From assembly GCA_950106755.1 (NCBI GenBank), contig OX467092.1, positions 5,518,001-5,582,000 of the forward strand: DNA of 64,000 bases. The letters are read 5' to 3'. Under the pieces are notes generated by a model that saw only the letters and a program-made list of their open reading frames with translations, searched no databases and was not told the DNA's origin. The stretch's first letter is position 1. The number at the start of each line of letters is the position of its first letter. This stretch comes from Climacium dendroides. Its lineage: Eukaryota > Streptophyta > Bryopsida > Hypnales > Climaciaceae. A program made the translations under genes and the position numbers. Below, piece by piece: positions 57,880 to 64,000 of the stretch.

Positions 57880-59780
57880 TGGAAACATGAGCAATGCTAA
57901 TACCCCAATTCCAATAAGATAGTCTTAATTACTCAAATTCGACCAGGTTTCCAAAAGCAAGGTTTAGAAAAAACAAAGAAAAAGTAGATGCTTTGTAGCT
58001 AACACTCTCTTGAAGGTAGGAACATTAAAAATAGTGTACATTAAAAATTGGTAGAACATCTACCAATTCAACTTTTGATAATTGTATATAGTAATCAAAT
58101 ATCATTTTTGAATTTCACCCAATTTTGCTGCAATTTGTTTTTTATATGATTGAAAAATGAAAGCACTCTAGCATTCAATAATAATTGTTAAAGAAATGTG
58201 CACGACTTAAGGAGATCTTAATTATCCTACCTTAATCCCTAAAAGATGCATGCATTGCTTATACAATGTAGATACTATTACAACTTCTAAATACCAAGGC
58301 CATTTGCATGATTGTAGAAAAAATTGATTTTCCAATAGAATATTTTTTTTGTGAGATTGTCTGGGAGTGCACCTTTGCTTTGTGATTTTCATAGAAATTT
58401 TTGCAAAAGGATTGTATAAGAAATAAGTCTTGTATAATAGGAATGTTGATAGAATATAAGCTATTGCAGATCAATCTTAGTCTTAAATAACATCCTAAAG
58501 GGATTAAGTGAAGTTAAAGGGCCTTTCACACTTAGCATTTGGAAACAATGGTCCTACATAGTTAGAGTGGTCAACCAACGGTGACTACCACAGCGTGTGC
58601 ACTTGTGGGTGTAGTTGTAAAACGCAAAGGACAGTGCAATTATTGGTCATAATAGTGACCCTTCTTGTTCATACAATGCAGTCTTACATACGTCCCTAGA
58701 GTGCAATTTGAAGAGATAGGCAGAGACATGTTCACACTTCAAGGGAGGTGTTCTATGGGCTCTAGGATGATGTGCCCGTATTACACATTGCCAAACCTGT
58801 TCGCCATAGTGATTGTTGTCATTGTCCAAAAACTTCTACACATGTGTCGACATCGACATCAACATGGGAGGTAGTAGCGGGAGTGCTCCAATTCATGTCT
58901 CCGCTTCTGATTTGTCCTTTCTATCCTTTTTTTGCACTTAGAGCTTTTAAAATTGCACTTTTACTTGGTTGTGATTCAAGAATTTTCTAGCATTCTTGTA
59001 AATTGTTGAATCCAAGTTGTGTAGAAGCATCTTTGATTTTTTGAGAGTTAAGCTTATTTTTTTCCTAAAAAGAGAGTTTTCAGCGGCCTTGTTGTTGAAG
59101 GTAAGTGGATTTTATACCTTTTAACGACTCAGCAATGGTCCTCTGAATACAAATATGAGTTCCTAAAACTTCCGCACCTCCACTTGTAAGTCTCATACTC
59201 GATGTTCATCACAAACGAAACCACTAGAAGAATGGGATATAAAGCTCCGCCAAAATTTCTTTCAAAATCCATCCAAAGATTTAAAGAAAATTCTGCTCAT
59301 TCATGACAAAGAATCAGAAACTAGGTCCTCTGCATAGTGTGCGCCATGAGAACGTGATCGACCAAGATCCAACCAGAAATTTATTGAAAAAACTCCAAGA
59401 AAGGGGGTAGTACTATTCTGAGAAATGAAACAAGAGCAAGCTCCTCAAGAAGTTTTGCAATGTGTAGAATTGAAACCAAAGTTCTAACTTGAGTTGAAAA
59501 ATAAGATTGTGACTGGACATGAATTACATGAGGGGAGCGACAAGATTGTTGTAATAAAAGTGTCAAAGGAATGGTGGCAAACCACAGAGCTAGTGAAGAG
59601 GGAGGGCATCACCAAGTTCCTGAGAAGCACATTGCCACACACCTTCAAGGCCACTTTATATATCATTGCTCCTTGCTGTCCAAAATCTTCATTTTAGGCT
59701 GATCCGCTGCTATCAATGACTTCACATTTAACACTTCTCCTTAAAATAAGCACTACCACAGGAGACTACAAACTGCAGTC
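57880..59780. other. Intergenic DNA, no gene supported
   Basis: Several 60-70-codon frames on both strands (58.65-59.0 and 59.4-59.7 kb) show no domain or splice structure. Nothing else is recognised. Confidence 0.4.
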
Positions 59781-59788
59781 TTAACAGT

Positions 59789-59941
59789 TGTTATTAGAAT
59801 AGTGTACATATATACTTAGATTAGTATACAGTGCTATAGTAAGTTCATCCTAGTTTACCCAGATCCACATTTATCGGATCTGACTCTCTCGTACTTAGCT
59901 CAATTCTTCCGCCCTATAGAAGTTCTCTAAGCGGTCTTACA
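59789..59941 (+). repeat. Probable 5' LTR (~153 bp)
   Basis: A candidate LTR runs from TGTTATTAGAATAG to ...GCGGTCTTACA, with a TATA-like stretch (GTACATATATACTTAG) near its start, and ends close to the primer-binding site. Without the 3' LTR the left boundary is a guess from the TG start. Confidence 0.45.
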
Positions 59942-60114
59942 GATTCATTATGGTATCAGAGCTTCGGTTTCGAACCCCTCTGATTTGTACGACAATCTAT
60001 TGAGATACGGATCAAGAAACATCTAGTGCTATTGAGATCCCACGTGAGAGTAGAACCTCTCCCGATCCTCTATAGACTAACACTGTAGAGGTAGATAGAG
60101 TTCTAAGAGCAACA

Positions 60115-60969
60115 ATGGCGATGTCTAAAGGAGTAGAGATCTCCATACCTGACAGCAGTAGATTAAAAGGGCCAACTAACTACCAAGCCTAGTCATTTTG
60201 TATGTCTAACATTTTGTCACGTTATAGACTATTTCAGTATTGCATCACTTCTTCATCACCTGTACAAACAATCACTGATGAGGAGATTGACGGACATGCT
60301 GCCGCTCTACATGCCATCATAGAATCAGTCAAAGATTCACTCGTGACCATAGTAGGTTGGTTTAGAGACCCTTTCTTATGTTGGGAGCACTTAAAAAATA
60401 AGTATACTCCTAGATCTAGTTCTAGACATCTTATAATGCTAAGAAAACTTGTGACTTCCAAAAAGGACGAAGCTACAACAATGGAGGCGTATCTCAAGAC
60501 CATGAAGGAGACTATTGATCAACTTGATGTTATGCAGATCAACATTCCTGAAGACTTAATTGTTCTGCTGATGTTGCACTCACTGCCCAAGGCATACCAA
60601 TACTTCACTCGCTCACAAATGGGTAAAGATACTCTTCCTTCATTTGACGAACTTGAGTCCAAACTTCTAGATGAAGAAATGCAAGTCAAGATGGATGCAG
60701 AGCAGGAGTCAACGAGTAAGGCACTCTACTTCTAGAAAGGGCAGAAGAAACAATCCTCTTAATAACAACGCAGTCAACGTTCAAATCGCAATAGCCCGCA
60801 GCGAGATCAGTACCCATGCCGCAACGAGGACCAACATCAACGAAACCCCAACAACCGCAATCAACCGAATCGATACAAGCGTGGCAAAGGCAAGTAGACA
60901 GTACACAAGAAGAACACCGAAGAACGATGCAACCTTTGCGGCGAACTCGAGCATGGAAAGCGCAATTGC
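60115..60969 (+). pseudogene. copia gag with CCHC zinc knuckle
   Basis: The frame starts at ATG 60,115 (MAMSKGVEISIP), meets a TAG at 60,190-60,192 where gag proteins normally have the Trp of a NYQAW motif, and reopens as a 177-codon UBN2-type capsid (60,202-60,735; FLCWEHLKNKYTPRSSSRHL). After another TAG at 60,733 and two TAAs the same frame still encodes a perfect CX2CX4HX4C knuckle, CNLCGELEHGKRNC (60,928-60,969). There is no frameshift, only nonsense changes. Confidence 0.85.
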
Positions 60970-61670
60970 GAAGTCTCTCAAATTGTATCGAAGATCAAGG
61001 CTCTTGATTAGAAAATGCAGAAGTTGAAGACAGGACAACGAAGTTATCCACAAGCTTACTCCACCGAGAAGATGAAGCAACCGATTACTCCTCTAGCGAC
61101 TCCGCAAGCGACGTCCTAGAATGTAACCTCCTTGAACTGGATTCCTTTGAAGTTAATTCCATTAAAGCATCCCTTGCTCTAGTACAACACACTGGAATCT
61201 TGCAACGCTCCTCAACATTGCACACCATGCGACCAGCTGCCATCATAGGTCCGAGAATCAAAACCCTCGTCACAACAAAAGGACAAGGAAACATTGTCAA
61301 CAACTTTCAATGTAGCGGCGCAGTGGCGAGATAGAGCGATGCATCCGAGTGGCATATCAAGCCGACGATGCACGTGGACCAGCTCGAGATAGCAACCTCG
61401 GCGGCTCAATTCATGGCGGCTTCAGTTTCGGAGGCCGACCATTGGAGGGGAGCTAGTTGGGCTCCGCCAGTCCACGCTCTACCGGCCCTCCAAACCTAAC
61501 TGGCCCCCCAGATCCTCTCCATCAACTCCCCCGGCCCCGTCAATCGACCGAGCCTGCTCCCGCCTTTTGTACCAGACAGTTGTTGCGCCTCTCCAACTCG
61601 CCTTCTCACTGGTACTTCATATTCCCTGAATTTGCTTGAGAGTAATTCTATGACTTTGGGTCCAATATAG
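60970..61670 (+). other. gag-protease spacer of the right-hand copia element
   Basis: GC-richer DNA between the zinc knuckle and the protease. Frames on both strands are open for 60-120 codons, but only the gag frame makes sense. It is probably the degenerate spacer. Confidence 0.5.
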
Positions 61671-62072
61671 ATACTTGATTCTGGGGCTACTCATCATGTC
61701 ACAGGAGACTCCAATATTCTGACTGATTTTCAGCTTAGTTCCCATTCTACTCCTATGCTTACTATTGGGGGGCACTCTCATTGTGTAGTCAAGAAAGGCA
61801 AGATACTGATCAAATTATCTGATGGATCAATAAAGAGTATCGACAACATTCTCTATGTCCCTGGTATACAAAGAAACTTACTCTCTATTGGATCTTTTTC
61901 TGATCAAGGCTGTTCTATTGAATTTGTTAAACGTACATGTCTCATTTGTGATATGCATACCAAACAAGTTCTTTTTCGAGGTCATCGCTCGAACAAAGGT
62001 GGCCTTTATATGCTCACAGCTGACACACTCGAATGTGGAAGTATGTACTATGGAACGTACCAAGGAGATTGA
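61671..62072 (+). pseudogene. copia protease region
   Basis: The frame opens right after a TAG (61,668-61,670, at the place of the usual Trp) with ILDSGATHHVTGD, the catalytic Asp-Ser-Gly of the retroviral-type aspartic protease. It continues with ILYVPGIQRNLLSIG to a stop at 62,072. Integrase continues in a neighbouring frame. Confidence 0.85.
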
Positions 62073-63715
62073 GAAAACACTTCTATGGCATTATCGGCTA
62101 GGGCACTTGAACTTTGAAGCCTTACACAAGTTATCTCAACAGCAAACTATTGTCGGCCTTCCTAAACTCCCTCGTATATAATATGTATGTGAAATTTGTG
62201 AAAAAGGCAAACATTCTCACAAAAAGTTTTCCCATAGGCCATAGCCTCACTTCATCGCCACAACCTCTCCATCTTATTCATAGTGATGTTTGTGGCCCAT
62301 TTCGCCACCCATCCTATAATGAGGCACGATATTTCATCACCTTCATCAACGATTTTTCTCGCAAAATTTGGGTGGTCCTATTGAAAAGCAGAGACCAAGT
62401 ATTACGCGAATTTATCAAATTTAAAACTCGCAAGGAGAATGCCTCTGGTTATAAACTATGTACTCTTCATACTAACAATGGAGGAGAATATGTTTTTCAT
62501 CCATTTCAACATTTTTGTGATATGGAAGGTATCAAACATGAATTTAGTCAACTGTTCACTCCGCAAAGCAATGGTCTTGCTAAACGCAAGAAACGTTCTA
62601 TTGTAGAGACCGCCTGTTGTCTCGTCCATCACCATCACTTACTAGGCCTTCTTTGGTTTGAAGCTATGAAACACGTATGTTATCTTCTCAACAAACGGCC
62701 TACTAAGGCACTTATCAACTCAACTCTCGAGGCTCAGTATACCGGCAAGCAACCCGATTTTTCTACACTTCGAATATTTGGTACTAAAGTCTATGTTCCT
62801 GTTCCAAAACACAAATGGTACAAATTAGGGGCCAAAGTCACTCCTTGTATACTTGTCGGCATTGATGATCACACCAAAGGCTTCAGATGCTTTGATCTTC
62901 ATACCAAATCAATTATTATTTCACGGGATGTTACCTTTGATGAGACTCAAACAATTGATCCACTCCTCTTGGAAGGTCAAGAAACTCATACTTCTTTTTC
63001 CGTTCAATATCGACTCAATACCTCCAATTCACATTCAAGTCTGAAGACTCCTATTACTATTTCACAGGGCCCAGCACCATCTACGGACATTACTCATAGT
63101 ACTCTTGACAACACTCCTTCTCCCCACGGTCTATCCTCAGTAGATGTTTCTACCAGGCCAATTGCACCTTCTAGTTTCGTGGACGTCAACTCCACTCGAT
63201 TGTCCCTAGCTAACTCGTCGTCATTATCACCATATCAGCTAGTTTACACTCGGCGACCACCAATCATTCTTGCTATTCACAAATCTAACCGCATCTCCAA
63301 GCCTCCTCAAAAACTTCAAGACTATTATCAATTTTTGGGCAGTTTGGAATCCAAAGCCAATGATCTCACCTATGATGATGTCAAACATGACCCTCAATGG
63401 CAACAAATGATGCAAACAGAAATGCAAAGTATTAATCAGAATAAAACCTGGAAGCTTGTTGACTTACCCCCTAGAGCTCGTGCCATTTCATGTAAATGGA
63501 TATACAAAATCAAACCAAGTATCCATGGTCAATCAGATAGATACAAAGCTCGTCTCGTTGCTCGGGGCTTTGACCAAAGAGAAGGCATCGACTATGAGGA
63601 CATCTTTGCCATTGTTTCAAAATACAACACGATCAAAGCCATTAGTGCCATCTCTACTTCCGAAGACTGGGAAATGTATCATGCATTTGGATTTTTTCAC
63701 GGCATTCCTCAATAG
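62040..63715 (+). pseudogene. copia integrase and start of reverse transcriptase
   Basis: The pre-integrase finger start (WHYRLGHLNFEALHKL) is in one frame to 62,181, then a 533-codon frame to 63,715 carries the core. The core has HSDVCGPF (first Asp kept), then TNNGGEY where TDNGGEY is usual, then NGLAKRKKRSIVE where NGxAERKNR is usual, so two of the three catalytic acids are replaced. The C-terminal part (RIFGTKVYVPVPKHKW, GFRCFDLHTKSIIISRDVTFDE) and the RT start (ISCKWIYKIKPS, YKARLVARGFDQREGIDY) follow. A frame break occurs near 63,685. Confidence 0.88.
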
Positions 63716-64000
63716 TAAACTTCGCCATCGAGTTTACATGCACCAACCTTGTGGTTTTGAAGTTCCCGGCCATGAATATCAAGTATGTCTATTTTATCGC
63801 GCTTTATATGGTCTCAAGCAATCTCCAAATGAATGGTTTCACAAAATTGACAAGTTCGTACAAAAATTATTATTTTGCCAATCTTTTGCTGACAGCAATG
63901 TCTATTATGCCAAAGTTGATGGCAAAATTGTCATCATTGTCCTATATGTGGATGATCTATTTGTCATTGGCAATGATCACTCCAAGATTACTTGGTTCAA
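63690..64000 (+). pseudogene. copia reverse transcriptase continuation to the window end
   Basis: After the frame break, the adjacent frame reads FFTAFLNSKLRHRVYMHQP, ALYGLKQSPNEWFHKI and the catalytic YVDD (about 63,946-63,957, in IIVLYVDDLFVIGND). It is truncated by the window edge. Confidence 0.85.

Larger units (their letters stand above)
59789..64000 (+). mobile_element. Degenerate Ty1/copia element running off the right edge
   Basis: A primer-binding site TGGTATCAGAGC (59,951-59,962) sits nine bases after the probable LTR end. Gag, protease, integrase and reverse transcriptase follow in order up to the window end, in plus orientation. At least three in-frame nonsense codons in gag, frame changes in protease/integrase and in RT, and replaced catalytic residues in integrase show that it is inactive. 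The 3' LTR lies outside the window. It is a different lineage from the minus-strand copia elements: the primer site and the protease (DSGATHH rather than DSATTHT) both differ. Confidence 0.9.

Noticed and set aside
60671..61080. Overlapping 99-118-codon frames on both strands in the copia spacer
   Set aside because: They are out-of-frame shadows of the gag zinc-knuckle region.

Overview
This is nuclear DNA of a land plant. The evidence is short GT-AG introns, a nuclear-type tRNA-Leu(CAG) gene, Ty1/copia retrotransposons (one with the plant-typical TGGTATCAGAGC primer-binding site), a CACTA element, a PIF/Harbinger transposase relic and several MITEs. A seed-free plant (bryophyte or lycophyte) is my guess from the style of the Harbinger relic and the Psq/CENPB-like gene. 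That is inference, and the species cannot be fixed from the window. There are no operons, CRISPR arrays, rRNA genes or visible organelle insertions.

Genes are sparse and lie in GC-richer islands. (1) 7.4-9.8 kb, +: a 236-aa Psq-HTH + CENPB-HTH protein without a transposase catalytic domain, behind a CpG-rich leader with a 5'-UTR intron. (2) 11.9-15.2 kb, -: a four-coding-exon gene for an unrecognised 271-aa protein; all phases join. (3) 36.9-39.6 kb, -: a complete six-exon gene for a 251-aa YbaK/prolyl-tRNA-editing-like protein; all phases join. (4) 48.36-48.44 kb, -: tRNA-Leu(CAG). (5) 48.58-49.32 kb, +: the last two exons of an amidase (FAAH/AtzF-like C-terminus). (6) 49.97-56.6 kb, -: a long coiled-coil gene of unknown function with an in-frame TAA in an otherwise phase-consistent exon.

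The rest is mostly repeats. 1-2.5 kb is an old truncated copia copy (-). 21.57-29.84 kb is a copia element (-) with both LTRs and a GTATC target duplication; nested in it is a 2.26-kb non-autonomous CACTA element with GGA target duplications, and probably a tRNA-derived SINE. 31.5-32.35 kb is a dead PIF/Harbinger transposase. 59.8 kb to the window end is a degenerate copia element (+) running off the edge. Between them lie palindromic satellites, a triplicated ~867-bp TIR unit (42.5-45.1 kb), a 19-bp minisatellite, a 345-bp (TTTTG)n tract heading a dispersed ~150-bp repeat, and at least six foldback/MITE-like elements, one a 100-bp hairpin with a perfect 8-bp target duplication.

The genes do not form a pathway. 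The window is a typical plant euchromatin/repeat mosaic. The most interesting items are the Psq-CENPB gene, the unrecognised genes at 12-15 and 50-56 kb, the nested element with exact junctions, and the triplicated unit that keeps a small ORF.
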